A stretch of 64,000 nucleotides of DNA from Anaerosacchariphilus hominis (GCF_014290175.1 NZ_JACOOR010000005.1:62001-126000), one strand, 5' to 3'; shown: positions 8,521 to 18,104, counted from the first letter of the stretch. The notes: a model not told the origin generated them from the sequence alone. Numbers and translations are program-made.

Positions 8521-10002
8521 CTAACTTCCCGAGGTAAGGCTGTTATGCCAGGCGCTGAAAATCTTCCGTGCCACGGGTACCGCGTATTCGCTTCCGGATC
8601 CCTTCTCTTCGATCAGGACGCAGACTACGATATCCTCCTGCTCCTCTGTATCGGAAAAACCCACAAACCAGGCATGGCTTTTCTTTTTATCGCTGGAATA
8701 CTCGGCTGTTCCGGTCTTTCCCGCCACCGGAAAGCCCAAATCTGAAAGCTTGCTTCCGGTACCGCTCTCTACCACGGCTTTCATATACTCTGTCAGATTC
8801 TGAGCCTCCGCTGCGGTCATCAGGGGGCCATACTCCTCCGGTTCGAAGCTTTTCACCAGGGAACTTTCCGCGTTCTCCACACGTTCCAGAAGATAGGGCT
8901 TCATAAGCTTTCCCTCATTGGCTATGGCGGATGCGATCAGGGCCATATGAAGGGGGGATACCAGGGTCTGTCCCTGTCCCACCGCTGTCATCATTTTGTC
9001 CGCGGGGACTGCACTGTCATCCAGAGAAAAGGAACTTTTGGAATAGGTCAGTTCAAAGGGCAGCTCCCTGTTGAACATCAGGCTGTCGCAGGCGGCGGAC
9101 AGGCTGGATGTGTTCAGGCCCAGCCCGATGGACGCAAAGGCCGCGTTGCAGGATTTTGCAAAGGCTTTGGTCAGATCCTCGTCCCCATGGGCCTTTTTAT
9201 TGTAGCAGTTGATGGTATAATTGCCCTCGGTGAGCTTTCCGTTACAATGAAAAGTGAAATCTGCGTAGGTGGAGGGATTCTCCCTCATATATTCCAGCAA
9301 TGTGATGATCTTGAAGGTGGATCCGGGCGCATAGAGACCCTGGGCTGCCCGGTTATAGAGGGCACTCTCTGTATCGTCCTCCGACGTCAGGCTGTCCCAA
9401 TTGGCATTAATCTGCTCCGGATCAAAATCCGGTTTGGATACCATGGCCAGGACTCTGCCAGTCCCGGCCTCCAGCACCACTGCCGCGCCCCGGTTGCTTC
9501 CCAGAGCATCCCAGGCGGTTTTCTGCAGGTTTACATCCAGGGTGGTGATCACCTGGTCGCCCTGGTTCTTTTCCTCTTTAATCTCATTTTGGATCCGTTC
9601 TACCACCGGCATATCCGAGGTCAGCAGGTAGAAGTTCGCCAGGGTCTCCAGGCCCGTCCTGCCCCGGGTGGAATACCCCACCACATGGGAAAATACATTG
9701 CCGAAGGGATAACTGCGGGTCTCTGTCCCGTCCTCGGCGGTCTTCGTCTCCGCCAACACCGTTCCGTCGGAAGCTAGGATCTTTCCCCGGATAATCTTCT
9801 CCGCGAAGGCGTCCTGTCTGGCGTTGTAGGGGTTGTTGATCACATCCGGGCTTAAAACTGCCTCAAAGTAGATAAAATATCCGATCATGCAGGTAAACAG
9901 ACCGATGAACAGATAGGTGATCACCGCCAGCTCATGATTTTTTGCCGATCTGCTTTTTCCTGTTTTTCCTGATTTTTGATTTGGCTGCCCGTTCTTTTTC
10001 AC
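8521..10002 (-). CDS. Penicillin-binding protein 2 (class B transpeptidase, PbpA/FtsI type)
   Basis: A class B PBP that cross-links peptidoglycan outside the membrane. The 493 residues hold a basic N-terminus, one membrane anchor (about 25-45), a dimerisation domain and a transpeptidase domain with all three active-site motifs: STFK (in YAPGSTFKIITLL), SCN (in KSCNAAFASIGLG) and KTG (in GKTGTAEYSSDKKKSHAWF). The start is GTG with GAGG 9 nt upstream. It overlaps the preceding ftsW/rodA-like gene by 71 nt, so the pair encodes a SEDS polymerase with its cognate transpeptidase. No MecA-type insertion is seen. Confidence 0.93.
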   Translation of the reverse strand: MKKNGQPNQKSGKTGKSRSAKNHELAVITYLFIGLFTCMIGYFIYFEAVLSPDVINNPYNARQDAFAEKIIRGKILASDGTVLAETKTAEDGTETRSYPFGNVFSHVVGYSTRGRTGLETLANFYLLTSDMPVVERIQNEIKEEKNQGDQVITTLDVNLQKTAWDALGSNRGAAVVLEAGTGRVLAMVSKPDFDPEQINANWDSLTSEDDTESALYNRAAQGLYAPGSTFKIITLLEYMRENPSTYADFTFHCNGKLTEGNYTINCYNKKAHGDEDLTKAFAKSCNAAFASIGLGLNTSSLSAACDSLMFNRELPFELTYSKSSFSLDDSAVPADKMMTAVGQGQTLVSPLHMALIASAIANEGKLMKPYLLERVENAESSLVKSFEPEEYGPLMTAAEAQNLTEYMKAVVESGTGSKLSDLGFPVAGKTGTAEYSSDKKKSHAWFVGFSDTEEQEDIVVCVLIEEKGSGSEYAVPVARKIFSAWHNSLTSGS

Positions 10003-11320
10003 TCTGTATCGCCTCGTCTTCCTTCAAAAGATACATTCCCTGTATAATCGCAAACATCATGATACTGGCCGTCAGGGAGCTGCCTCCATAGCTCACCAGC
10101 GGCAGGGTCACGCCCGTGGATGGGATAAACCGGATGGCTCCGCCCACGGTCAGAAACACCTGAAAGCCGTAGAGGATTCCCAGCCCCAGAGCCGTGTATT
10201 TGTAAAACACATTTTTGATCTGCATGGCAATATTAATAAACATAATAAAGCAGCTCATGCAGATGAGAATCAGGCAGATGGCAAAGATTCCGCCGAATTC
10301 CTCAGAAATAGCTGAGAAGATAAAGTCCTGCTCCACCACGGGAATCTTCCCCGGCATCCCCTGATTCAGGCCCATGCCAAGCCAGTGCCCTGTTCCCACC
10401 GCAAAGAGAGACTGGGTGATCTGATACCCTTCTTTATCAATGACGCTGAAAGGATCTGTCCAGGCCAGCACCCGCACCCGCACATGGGAGAACAGGTGGT
10501 AACCCGCAAAAGCCGCCCCACAGCCTGCTCCCAGGCCGCCCAGAAAGTAAAGAGGCTTTTTCGTGGCCACATAGAAAATCACCAGATAGGCTGTAAAGAA
10601 TAACAGTGCTCCGCCCAGATCCCGGGATACCACCAGCACCAGCACATGGATACCGGCCATGACGGTAGTGGCCAGAAGCTCCCGAAACTCCGTACTCCGG
10701 ACCAGTCTGGCTGCGGCGAAAAGCACAAAGCTGATCTTTACAAACTCCGAGGGCTGAAAGCTAAAGCTTCCCAGCACGATGGCCAGCTTTGCTCCTGAAG
10801 TGGTCTTTCCGAAAAAGGACACGGCCACCAGAAGTAAAAGGCCCGCGATTCCGTAAAACCAGGACATTTTCTGAAGAAAAGCCCCCTTTCGGATCAACAC
10901 CGGAATCAGCATGGACAGAGCCAGGGCCACAGCCGCGATCTGAAACTGCCTCACCGCCTTGTCATAGGACAGCCGGGTAAGCATAATAAAACCGACGGCC
11001 ATGAGAAAGCACATGTGATTCAGTACCAGACGGCTCACCCCCGGATACAGCACCCGGGTAAAAAATACCGCTGCCTGAAGCAGCACAATCTGGAACAGGA
11101 AAAACAGCAGCAGCTTTTCCTGTCCCTCCTGCTCCGTCTGCGCCAGCAGCACCACGCAGGCCAGCACCTGAATCAGTACTGTCAGCAGATTCTGAACCCT
11201 CCAGCCGTGATTGATTTCCTCCTGATTCTTCTTCCGCAGCACGGAAAAGCTCAGGAAGGTGTACATGGCTATGAAAAGAATAAAAACAAACTTAGACAAT
11301 TCCACAATTAAACTGGTCAT
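9932..11320 (-). CDS. SEDS family peptidoglycan glycosyltransferase (FtsW/RodA/SpoVE)
   Basis: The 462-residue membrane protein has about ten to twelve transmembrane helices and SEDS signatures: FQPSEFVKISFVLFAAARL, the LVVSRDLGGALLFF block, GMGLNQGMPGKIPVVEQDFIFSAISEEFGG and the terminal TGVTLPLVSYGGSS. SEDS proteins polymerise lipid II glycan strands with a class B PBP. The partner PBP starts inside its last 71 nt. Whether it serves division, elongation or spore cortex cannot be decided here; zapA nearby hints at division. It starts 5 nt after the U32 gene stop with a GGGGAG site. Confidence 0.93.
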   Translation of the reverse strand: MTSLIVELSKFVFILFIAMYTFLSFSVLRKKNQEEINHGWRVQNLLTVLIQVLACVVLLAQTEQEGQEKLLLFFLFQIVLLQAAVFFTRVLYPGVSRLVLNHMCFLMAVGFIMLTRLSYDKAVRQFQIAAVALALSMLIPVLIRKGAFLQKMSWFYGIAGLLLLVAVSFFGKTTSGAKLAIVLGSFSFQPSEFVKISFVLFAAARLVRSTEFRELLATTVMAGIHVLVLVVSRDLGGALLFFTAYLVIFYVATKKPLYFLGGLGAGCGAAFAGYHLFSHVRVRVLAWTDPFSVIDKEGYQITQSLFAVGTGHWLGMGLNQGMPGKIPVVEQDFIFSAISEEFGGIFAICLILICMSCFIMFINIAMQIKNVFYKYTALGLGILYGFQVFLTVGGAIRFIPSTGVTLPLVSYGGSSLTASIMMFAIIQGMYLLKEDEAIQSEKERAAKSKIRKNRKKQIGKKS

Positions 11321-11325
11321 ACTAC

Positions 11326-13524
11326 TTACTGAACTCCCCGTTTCAGATGGCCCTTCGTGTAGCTTTCTTCCGTCTTATCCGGCTTTTCTCCCTTACAAAA
11401 TACCCGGATATACCGTTCCAGCACCCGCCTTGTTTCTTTTCTGTCCTCCCAGGTAAAGCACAGACGTAAAACCGCCGGAGCCAGCCGTTTTATCTCATTT
11501 CCACTGTTCAGAAGGGACAGAGGTTCGCTATTGTAAATCACGTTATAGCAGTAACGACAGTAGTTTACTGCCGGAAATTCCTTTTTATACCGATCTGTCA
11601 GCATACGCTTTCCTTCCTTCCGATCACAGCCCTCCACGGTCTTGTGAAGGCAGCCCGCCGTGATCATCAGGGGCAGATAGCCGTAAGCGATGAGCTCGCT
11701 TGCCCCGCAACCCCGCTCCTTCAGTTCCCGGTCGTTCAGCTCCAGCGGAAGGGTATCATGCTCTACGCCCTGCTCTCTCCAGAACCGGATGGCTTCCTGA
11801 TTCCAGGCATATAAATTATGATCCGCAATCAGTGGAATCTCCCAGCCGCTCCCTTTCAGGAACTCCAGTTCCTCCAGATTCTTCAGAACCACGCCATCCA
11901 GACCTGCCCGCTGAATAAGAGACAGCTTCTCACGGAACAGCTTTGCCGCAGGAGTACGGAAGATGGCCGGCAGTACCAGCATACACTGCTTTCCCTTTTC
12001 ATGACAGCTCTTCACATCCTCCGAGAGCTGCTCAAATTCCAACCGCTCACTGGTCAGATACACGGCCTGCACCTCCGGGTAATCCAACACCTCCGGCAAC
12101 AGCTTCTGCTGCTCCAGCTGGACGACCAGCTTCATGCTGCCTGATTCTGACTCTTCCTTTTTACGGGGGCACAGTTCCCGTTCTGTCCGTTCAGACTGTT
12201 CAAGGCAGGCTTCCGTCAGCTTCTGCAAGGCCTCCCGGCGCATCCGGTTCAGCTGTCCCACCGGACAAAAGACCTCTCCGTCCATCTGAATTTCAAGCTT
12301 TCCAAAGCGGAAGGGCGTATCGCCCGTCTTATTCAGCTGTTTTCGAAAGTCCGCCTCGGTCATGGCCCGGCTCTGGGGCACCTGGCCCGGCTCCCCTTCC
12401 ACGCTGCACTCCAGCCCCCGGAAGCTTACACTGAGGCTTGAGGGCTCCCTCGTGGAGATATGAAAACTTCCCCGGATTTCTTCCTTTTTATCCTGCTCCA
12501 GATACTCCTTTTTCAGACTCTCCAGCAGCTTTTCATAAGCCTGTTTTTCCTGAATGGCCTTCTTTCCCTTTTCCTCAAAATGACTGGGCCGGGTCAGGGA
12601 CATGAGCTCCCGTCCGTTATGCACCTGATAATAGCCCCTGGAAAAACCTCCCCGGTTATAGAGGGCCCGAAGTTCCTGATAGTCAGCCGGATCCACCCGG
12701 TAACCGTCGCTACCCCGCTCCAGGATCTGATCCAGATACTTTCGGTATACCCGCACTACGCCCGCCGTATACTCCGGGCGTTTCATTCTCCCCTCGATCT
12801 TCAGGGAGCAGACGCCCGCTTCCAGGATCTCAGGCAAAAGCTCAATGGTACACATATCCCTGGGGCTTAAAAGATACGACTCCTTCGGACTGTTCAGAAC
12901 CCTCCCCCGATCCTTTAACTGATAAGGAAGACGGCAGGGCTGGGCACACCGGCCACGGTTGCCGCTGCGGCCGCCCAGCATACTGCTGAACAGGCATTGC
13001 CCCGAATAGCAGTAACACAGGGCTCCATGGACAAAGCTTTCGATCTCGATATCCACCATTTCATGGATCCGGCGGATCTCCCCCAGGGAAAGCTCCCTGG
13101 CCGTTACCACCCGGGTGGCTCCCTGCTTCTTTAAAAGGGCCGCGCCCTCCGCGCCCAGAACGGTCATCTGGGTGCTGGCATGGATGTCCAGATCCGGAAA
13201 GTTCTCCCTGATATAGGAAAATACGCCCATATCCTGGACAATCACCGCGTCCAGGCCGCTCTCATAATAGGGCTTCAGATAGCTTCCCAGCTCCTCCATC
13301 TCACTGTCCTTCAACAGGGTATTCACAGTCAGATACAGATCGCAGCCGTGGAGATGGGCAAAGCGGATGGCCTCGCACATGCCCTTTTCATCCGCGTTTT
13401 CCGCATAGGCTCTGGCCCCGAATCTGCTTCCCCCCATATATACCGCGTCTGCTCCCGCGTTCACCGCAGCCCGCAGGCTCTCAAAGGAGCCGGCCGGAGC
13501 CAGCAGCTCTGTCTCATGTCTCAT
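11326..13524 (-). CDS. U32 family protein, RlhA-like (23S rRNA hydroxylation factor or peptidase)
   Basis: The 732 residues begin with the U32 TIM-barrel domain (ELLAPAGSFESLRAAVNAGADAVYMGG), including the cysteine-rich U32 signature YCYSGQCLFSSMLGGRSGNRGRCAQPC, whose cysteines likely hold an iron-sulfur cluster. A DUF3656-type middle (about 370-460) and a second barrel-like C-terminal half follow. The layout resembles E. coli RlhA (YdcP), needed for hydroxylation of 23S rRNA C2501; older annotation calls the family collagenase-like protease. The ATG at 13524 has AAAGGCGG upstream, better than the in-frame start at 13548, which lies in a terminator hairpin. Confidence 0.85.
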   Translation of the reverse strand: MRHETELLAPAGSFESLRAAVNAGADAVYMGGSRFGARAYAENADEKGMCEAIRFAHLHGCDLYLTVNTLLKDSEMEELGSYLKPYYESGLDAVIVQDMGVFSYIRENFPDLDIHASTQMTVLGAEGAALLKKQGATRVVTARELSLGEIRRIHEMVDIEIESFVHGALCYCYSGQCLFSSMLGGRSGNRGRCAQPCRLPYQLKDRGRVLNSPKESYLLSPRDMCTIELLPEILEAGVCSLKIEGRMKRPEYTAGVVRVYRKYLDQILERGSDGYRVDPADYQELRALYNRGGFSRGYYQVHNGRELMSLTRPSHFEEKGKKAIQEKQAYEKLLESLKKEYLEQDKKEEIRGSFHISTREPSSLSVSFRGLECSVEGEPGQVPQSRAMTEADFRKQLNKTGDTPFRFGKLEIQMDGEVFCPVGQLNRMRREALQKLTEACLEQSERTERELCPRKKEESESGSMKLVVQLEQQKLLPEVLDYPEVQAVYLTSERLEFEQLSEDVKSCHEKGKQCMLVLPAIFRTPAAKLFREKLSLIQRAGLDGVVLKNLEELEFLKGSGWEIPLIADHNLYAWNQEAIRFWREQGVEHDTLPLELNDRELKERGCGASELIAYGYLPLMITAGCLHKTVEGCDRKEGKRMLTDRYKKEFPAVNYCRYCYNVIYNSEPLSLLNSGNEIKRLAPAVLRLCFTWEDRKETRRVLERYIRVFCKGEKPDKTEESYTKGHLKRGVQ

Positions 13525-13545
13525 ATGTTTCCGCCTTTCTGAAAA

Positions 13546-13583
13546 CAAGAGACGCCGTGCCGTAATCCGTCTGGCGTCTCTTG
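13546..13583 (-). terminator. Hairpin after zapA (terminator or attenuator before the U32 gene)
   Basis: Perfect 11-bp stem CAAGAGACGCC/GGCGTCTCTTG with a 16-nt loop, directly after the zapA stop. The following T-tract is short (TTTTC on the minus strand), and no separate promoter is seen before the U32 gene, so partial read-through is likely. Confidence 0.65.
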
Positions 13584-13584
13584 T

Positions 13585-14085
13585 CTATTTCTGTGCCTGA
13601 TTGGCACCGTTTGTATTTCCGTTTCCTGCATTTGTATTTCCCGCAGCCCCATTGCCTGCGTTCGCGTTCTGATTTGTATTCTGGCCGCCGTTCTGATTCT
13701 GACGGGCCTGCTTCTGCTGGCGCTGATGCTCCTGCCTGCGGGCCTGCTCCTTCTCCTTCTGCTCCTTTTGCAGATTCTCCAGAGCCAGACGGGCCTCGAT
13801 GAGATCGTGACGCACACTGTAAAGCTCCCGCTCCTTCTTCTCCAGCTCCGCGGAAAGCTTGTCCGCCTGCCGCTTTGCCTTAAAGAACTCGTCAGCCAGA
13901 TTCATATTCAGCATCAACTGCTTCTGATCCATGGTCTGCTTCCGGTAGCTGTCCATGTTCTGGAACTCTGTCATTTTATCATTGATGTAAACAGCGATCT
14001 GATGAAGGTATTCGGAGCTTTCATATCCGCTGATCTTGTATACTTTTCCGCCTATTACGACTTCCACCGCATTTTTCATAGCCAT
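13585..14085 (-). CDS. zapA: Cell division protein ZapA with an Asn/Gly-rich tail
   Basis: ZapA binds FtsZ and bundles protofilaments at the Z-ring. Residues 1-95 match the family: AVEVVIGGKVYKISGYESSEYLHQIAVYINDKM, then LNMNLADEFFKAKRQADKL, followed by a coiled coil (about 90-130). The last 35-40 residues are an unusual low-complexity tail made almost only of Asn, Gly, Ala, Gln and Thr. At 166 residues the protein is longer than most ZapA (about 85-110); the coiled coil and tail account for the excess. It lies 28 nt downstream of ruvB and is followed by a hairpin. Confidence 0.88.
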   Translation of the reverse strand: MAMKNAVEVVIGGKVYKISGYESSEYLHQIAVYINDKMTEFQNMDSYRKQTMDQKQLMLNMNLADEFFKAKRQADKLSAELEKKERELYSVRHDLIEARLALENLQKEQKEKEQARRQEHQRQQKQARQNQNGGQNTNQNANAGNGAAGNTNAGNGNTNGANQAQK

Positions 14086-14112
14086 TTGCGTTCACGTCCT
14101 TTTTTCATATTA

Positions 14113-15129
14113 CTATGAGTATACCACAGGTTCCCCTTTCGGCACAACTCCCAGATGATGATATCCCAATTCGGTCACCACCCGGCCTCTGGGGGTCCGG
14201 TTGATAAAACCCCGTTTGATAAGATAGGGCTCATACACATCCTCGATGGTACCTGCGTCCTCGCCGATGGCCGCCGCCAGGGTGTCCAATCCCACCGGGC
14301 CTCCGGTGAACTTTTCGATCATGGTATTTAGAATTCTGCGATCCGTCTGATCCAGGCCATATCGATCCACCTCCAGCAGATCCAACGCGAAATCTGCAAT
14401 CTCCTTCGTGATCTTTCCGTCGTATTTAACCTGGGCGAAATCCCGCACCCGCTTCAGAAGCCGGTTGGCCAGACGGGGGGTTCCCCGGGAACGTCTCGCC
14501 AGCTCCATGGCTCCCGCAGGCTCGATCTCCACGCCCAGCACCTGGGCAGAACGCTCCACGATGGTCTGCAGTTCTTCCTCCGTATAGAACTCCAGATGAT
14601 GCACTACACCAAACCGGTCCCGGAGGGGGGCCGTCAGAAGTCCCGCCCGGGTGGTGGCTCCAATGAGGGTGAAATGGGGCAAATCCAGTCGGATGGAACG
14701 GGCGGACGCGCCCTTTCCGATGACAATGTCGATGGCAAAGTCCTCCATGGCCGGATACAGCACCTCTTCTACCTGCCGGTTTAATCGGTGAATCTCATCC
14801 ACAAAGAGTACATCTCCCTCGGACAGATTATTCAGAATCGCGGCGATCTCTCCCGGCTTTTCGATAGCAGGGCCGGAAGTTACCTTCATATGCACGCCCA
14901 TCTCATTAGCAATGATGCCTGCCAGGGTAGTCTTTCCCAGTCCCGGAGGGCCGTAAAAGAGTACATGATCCAGAGATTCGCCTCTGCCCTTGGCCGCCTC
15001 GATATAAACCTTCAGATTCTCCTTGGCTTTTTCCTGTCCGATATATTCTTTCAGTGTCTGCGGACGGAGGCTGTAGTCTGTCCGGATATCCTCTTCCATT
15101 GCCTCCGTCGTTATGATACGTTTTCCCAT
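14113..15129 (-). CDS. ruvB: Holliday junction branch migration helicase RuvB
   Basis: RuvB is the AAA+ motor that drives branch migration of Holliday junctions with RuvA. The 338 residues show [22 protein letters not shown], Walker [11 protein letters not shown] near residue 60, Walker B DEIHR, sensor 1 [18 protein letters not shown] and the winged-helix C-terminus ending GYHHLG. The length is standard. The AGGAG site overlaps the ruvA stop region, so the two genes are coupled. Confidence 0.98.
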   Translation of the reverse strand: MGKRIITTEAMEEDIRTDYSLRPQTLKEYIGQEKAKENLKVYIEAAKGRGESLDHVLFYGPPGLGKTTLAGIIANEMGVHMKVTSGPAIEKPGEIAAILNNLSEGDVLFVDEIHRLNRQVEEVLYPAMEDFAIDIVIGKGASARSIRLDLPHFTLIGATTRAGLLTAPLRDRFGVVHHLEFYTEEELQTIVERSAQVLGVEIEPAGAMELARRSRGTPRLANRLLKRVRDFAQVKYDGKITKEIADFALDLLEVDRYGLDQTDRRILNTMIEKFTGGPVGLDTLAAAIGEDAGTIEDVYEPYLIKRGFINRTPRGRVVTELGYHHLGVVPKGEPVVYS

Positions 15130-15141
15130 TCTCTTCTTCTC

Positions 15142-15765
15142 CTAGAAGCTCATATACTTCAATGCTGCTTTCAGGATAGCTTCCACATTCATTCCTTCCG
15201 CAGCTTCCACCTTCCGCACTGCTTTCAGAGAATCTGCCGCAGAATATCCAAGGGCAGTCAATGCCTCCACTGCCTCATTTCTGGCATCCGTCAAATCGCT
15301 TGCCGGAGCTGTCTCTCTGGTTTGATTTCCCGCAAGCCGCGCTTCAAAGGCCTCCTCCAGGCTCAACTTATCCTTCAGCTCCAGAATCAGCTTCTGGGCT
15401 GTCTTATGTCCGATACCAGGCGCTTTGGCAATGGTCTTCGCGTCATCCGCCAGCACCGCAAACCGCAGATCATCCGCAGAGAGCGCCGTCAATACGCCCA
15501 GGGCGCCCTTGGGACCGATACCGCTGACGCCCAACAGCAGCTGGAACAGCTTTCGATCCTCCCTGGTAAAAAAACCATACAGCACAAAGGCGTCCTCCCG
15601 TACCTGAAGATAGGTGTACAGGCGTACTTCTTCCCCGGCAGGCGGCAACAGATCCAAATCCCGCCCGGAGAGCAGAATCTGATATCCGATACCTCCTGTC
15701 TCCAGAACCACCATGCTCTCCTCCGGTTCTACAAATGCCAGCGTCCCCCTGATATATGCTATCAT
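15142..15765 (-). CDS. ruvA: Holliday junction DNA-binding protein RuvA
   Basis: RuvA tetramers bind the four-way junction and load RuvB. The 207 residues begin MIAYIRGTLAFVEPEESMVVLETGGIGYQI (OB fold). The two helix-hairpin-helix motifs VSGIGPKGALGVL and APGIGHKTAQKLILELKDKL follow, with a C-terminal domain III (EAVEALTALGYS) that contacts RuvB after a flexible linker. It is directly upstream of ruvB and 33 nt downstream of rnfD; ruvC is not in the window. Confidence 0.97.
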   Translation of the reverse strand: MIAYIRGTLAFVEPEESMVVLETGGIGYQILLSGRDLDLLPPAGEEVRLYTYLQVREDAFVLYGFFTREDRKLFQLLLGVSGIGPKGALGVLTALSADDLRFAVLADDAKTIAKAPGIGHKTAQKLILELKDKLSLEEAFEARLAGNQTRETAPASDLTDARNEAVEALTALGYSAADSLKAVRKVEAAEGMNVEAILKAALKYMSF

Positions 15766-15798
15766 ACTGTCTCCTCCGCTTGTGTTTTCCGCCCCGGG

Positions 15799-16746
15799 CT
15801 ACCGCCGCTTCTGGGACACCCGGACCATCTTGCGGTATCCGAAGGCCTTCGGAACCGTGAACTCTTCCAGGAAGGGCACCACCAGATTGGCAATCAGGAC
15901 AGCGTAGATGACGCCTTCCTCCACCTTACAGAGCCGAAAGATTCCGGCCAGGATTCCGATCAGGACTCCATAAAGAATCTGGCCACCCGAGGTAATGGGG
16001 GAGGTCACCGTATCTGTAGCCATAAAAAAAGTCACTAGAAAAAAGCCGCCGCCCAGAATCTGGGTCGTAAAGAATAACTGATCCACGCCTCTTCCCGAAA
16101 AAAGAAACAGGGTCAGGGTAAAAGCTGCCGTAACCGCAGCCGGAATCCGCAGCCGAATCACACCTGCTCCCAACAGAATCAATGCGCCCACAAGAAGCAT
16201 CAGCGCGGAAGCCGCTCCGATAGAGCCGTTTGTGCCGCCCCAGAGCATGGAAAAGGGATCCACGGTCTGTCCCTGCAGCAGCTGTCCAAGCAAGGTTTTC
16301 GCCCCGTAGGTGCCAAAGCTGTAGTCCTTCATATAGCCCGGAAAGGCCAGCATCAGAACCGCGCAGGCGGAAAGAGCCGGATTCAGACGGTTCTTTCCCA
16401 GTCCTCCGATGGGCATCTTAATCACTGCAATGGCGAAAACGCCACCCAGGAACCCCATCCACAGGGGCGCGCCCACCGGAAGCAGCAAGGCCAGCAGCAT
16501 ACCGGTCACCGCCGCGCTTCCGTCCGTTACCGCCAAAGGCCGGTCTGCAAAGGCTTCAAAGGTAAACTCCGTCAATACGCAGGTCACCAGACACACCACC
16601 ATATGCAGCAGTGCCCGGAATCCGAAGTGAAAGGTGCCAAAAACTGCCGCTGGAAGCAGGGCCAGCAGCACCATACGCATCATGCCGGCCGTAGTCATCG
16701 TTCCCTTTACGTGGGGGAACATCCATCTGTATTTCTTCTCTTCCAT
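15799..16746 (-). CDS. RnfD/NqrB-family electron transport subunit D
   Basis: The 315-residue protein has eight to ten membrane helices and clear RnfD features: MFPHVKGTMTTAGMMRMVLLALLPA, FADRPLAVTDGSAAVTGMLLALLLP, GGLGKNRLNPALSA and ATDTVTSPITSGGQILYG. RnfD normally carries an FMN covalently attached to Thr in a GAT-type motif; at the equivalent place this sequence reads FGTYGAKTLLG, so the canonical motif is not seen. It follows rnfC by 12 nt and is followed by ruvA, not by rnfG, E, A or B. It may work with Rnf subunits encoded elsewhere or be a divergent two-gene system. Confidence 0.85.
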   Translation of the reverse strand: MEEKKYRWMFPHVKGTMTTAGMMRMVLLALLPAAVFGTFHFGFRALLHMVVCLVTCVLTEFTFEAFADRPLAVTDGSAAVTGMLLALLLPVGAPLWMGFLGGVFAIAVIKMPIGGLGKNRLNPALSACAVLMLAFPGYMKDYSFGTYGAKTLLGQLLQGQTVDPFSMLWGGTNGSIGAASALMLLVGALILLGAGVIRLRIPAAVTAAFTLTLFLFSGRGVDQLFFTTQILGGGFFLVTFFMATDTVTSPITSGGQILYGVLIGILAGIFRLCKVEEGVIYAVLIANLVVPFLEEFTVPKAFGYRKMVRVSQKRR

Positions 16747-16758
16747 TTCCGTTCCTTC

Positions 16759-18069
16759 CTATCGCTTTCCCTGGGTCAAAAGCTTCCGTCGCATGGTCTG
16801 AATGGATGGTGCCAGCATTCTTCTGGCCGGACACACAAAGCTGCAGCTCCCGCAGCCCAGGCACTCCATTCCGTTCATATCCCGGAACTCGTCCTGCCTG
16901 TCTGCCTCCGCAATATCTGCCAGCTTCGTGGGCAGAAGGCGGATGGGGCAGACTTCCACACAGGCTCCGCACCGGATACAGACCCCCGGCCGCTCCTGAT
17001 AATTTTTACTCATACACAAGAAGCCTGTGGTGGTCTTCAGAACCGGAACCTGAAGAGTCGGAAGCTCCGTTCCACGCATGGGACCGCCCGAGAGAAACTT
17101 CTCCGGCTTCTTTCCGAAGCCCCCGGCCGCTTCCGGAAGCTCTTCAAATAAAGTACCGATGGGCACCAGAAGATTTTTCGGGTTCTTCAGAGCCTTTCCC
17201 GTGACAGTCAAAGCCCGCCTGGTCACCGGGCGGCCCAACACCAGGGCCTCGTAAATAGCATGCAGGGTCTCCACATTGAGAATGATGCAGCCTGCGTCCG
17301 CCGGCAGCTGCCCGCCGTGGATCTCTGCGCCCGTGCAGGCATAGATCAACATCCGCTCCGCTCCCTGGGGATACTTGGTCTCCAGCACACGCACTTCCAT
17401 CCGGCTTTCACTGCCGCTGGCCAGCTGTATAGCGGTAATGGCGTCCCGCTTATTGTCCTCAATGGCAAAAACTCCGGTGGCCCGTTCAAAAAGGCTCAAT
17501 ACGATCCGAAGTCCTTCCACCAGCTCCTCCGTACTCTCCAGCATCCGACGGTAATCGCTGGTCATATAGGGTTCGCACTCTGTACCGTTCACAATCACAT
17601 ACCGGATCCGCTTGGCATTCCGGACGCCCAGCTTCACATGGGTGGGGAAACCTGCGCCGCCCATTCCCACGATACCGGCCTCCCGGATCTTCCGTAGCAC
17701 TTCACCGGGCTCCAGAGTCTGCCAGGGAACCGGCTGTTCCACCGGCATCTGCTCGTAAAGGCCGTCGTTCTCCAGCACCACAGAAAGGAGCTCCCTGCCG
17801 GAAGCCGTCATCCGCGGCTCGATGGCGGTCACCGTACCAGAAACTGACGCATGGATCCGGGCTGAGATATCACCGCTGGCTTCCGCCAGAAGCTGTCCCT
17901 CCAGAACCCGCTCTCCTACTGCCACCACCGGTACTGCCGTTCCGCCAATATGCTGTCTTAAAGGATACACCAGCTCTCGACCCGGCCGGAATTTTTCCAG
18001 TGCCTTTTCTCTTGTAAATCGCTTTCTCTTATGCGGAAATACTCCGCCCTTAAAGGTCACATGTGCCAT
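16759..18069 (-). CDS. RnfC-family electron transport subunit C
   Basis: RnfC is the peripheral NADH-side subunit of the ion-pumping ferredoxin:NAD oxidoreductase. The 436 residues start MAHVTFKGGVFPHKRK and contain IREAGIVGMGGAGFPTHVKL (flavin/NADH-binding region), YVIVNGTECEPYMTSDYR, a SLBB-like segment, and two ferredoxin-type 4Fe-4S motifs near the C-terminus: CIRCGACVEVCP and CLGCGSCSFVCP. All eight cysteines are present. It is followed by rnfD only. It lies 35 nt after the PF06541 gene, so probably belongs to the cmk-ispH-rpsA transcription unit. Confidence 0.9.
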   Translation of the reverse strand: MAHVTFKGGVFPHKRKRFTREKALEKFRPGRELVYPLRQHIGGTAVPVVAVGERVLEGQLLAEASGDISARIHASVSGTVTAIEPRMTASGRELLSVVLENDGLYEQMPVEQPVPWQTLEPGEVLRKIREAGIVGMGGAGFPTHVKLGVRNAKRIRYVIVNGTECEPYMTSDYRRMLESTEELVEGLRIVLSLFERATGVFAIEDNKRDAITAIQLASGSESRMEVRVLETKYPQGAERMLIYACTGAEIHGGQLPADAGCIILNVETLHAIYEALVLGRPVTRRALTVTGKALKNPKNLLVPIGTLFEELPEAAGGFGKKPEKFLSGGPMRGTELPTLQVPVLKTTTGFLCMSKNYQERPGVCIRCGACVEVCPIRLLPTKLADIAEADRQDEFRDMNGMECLGCGSCSFVCPARRMLAPSIQTMRRKLLTQGKR

Positions 18070-18104
18070 GACTTTTCACTCCGGTATCTTTTGATTTCTT
18101 TTTC

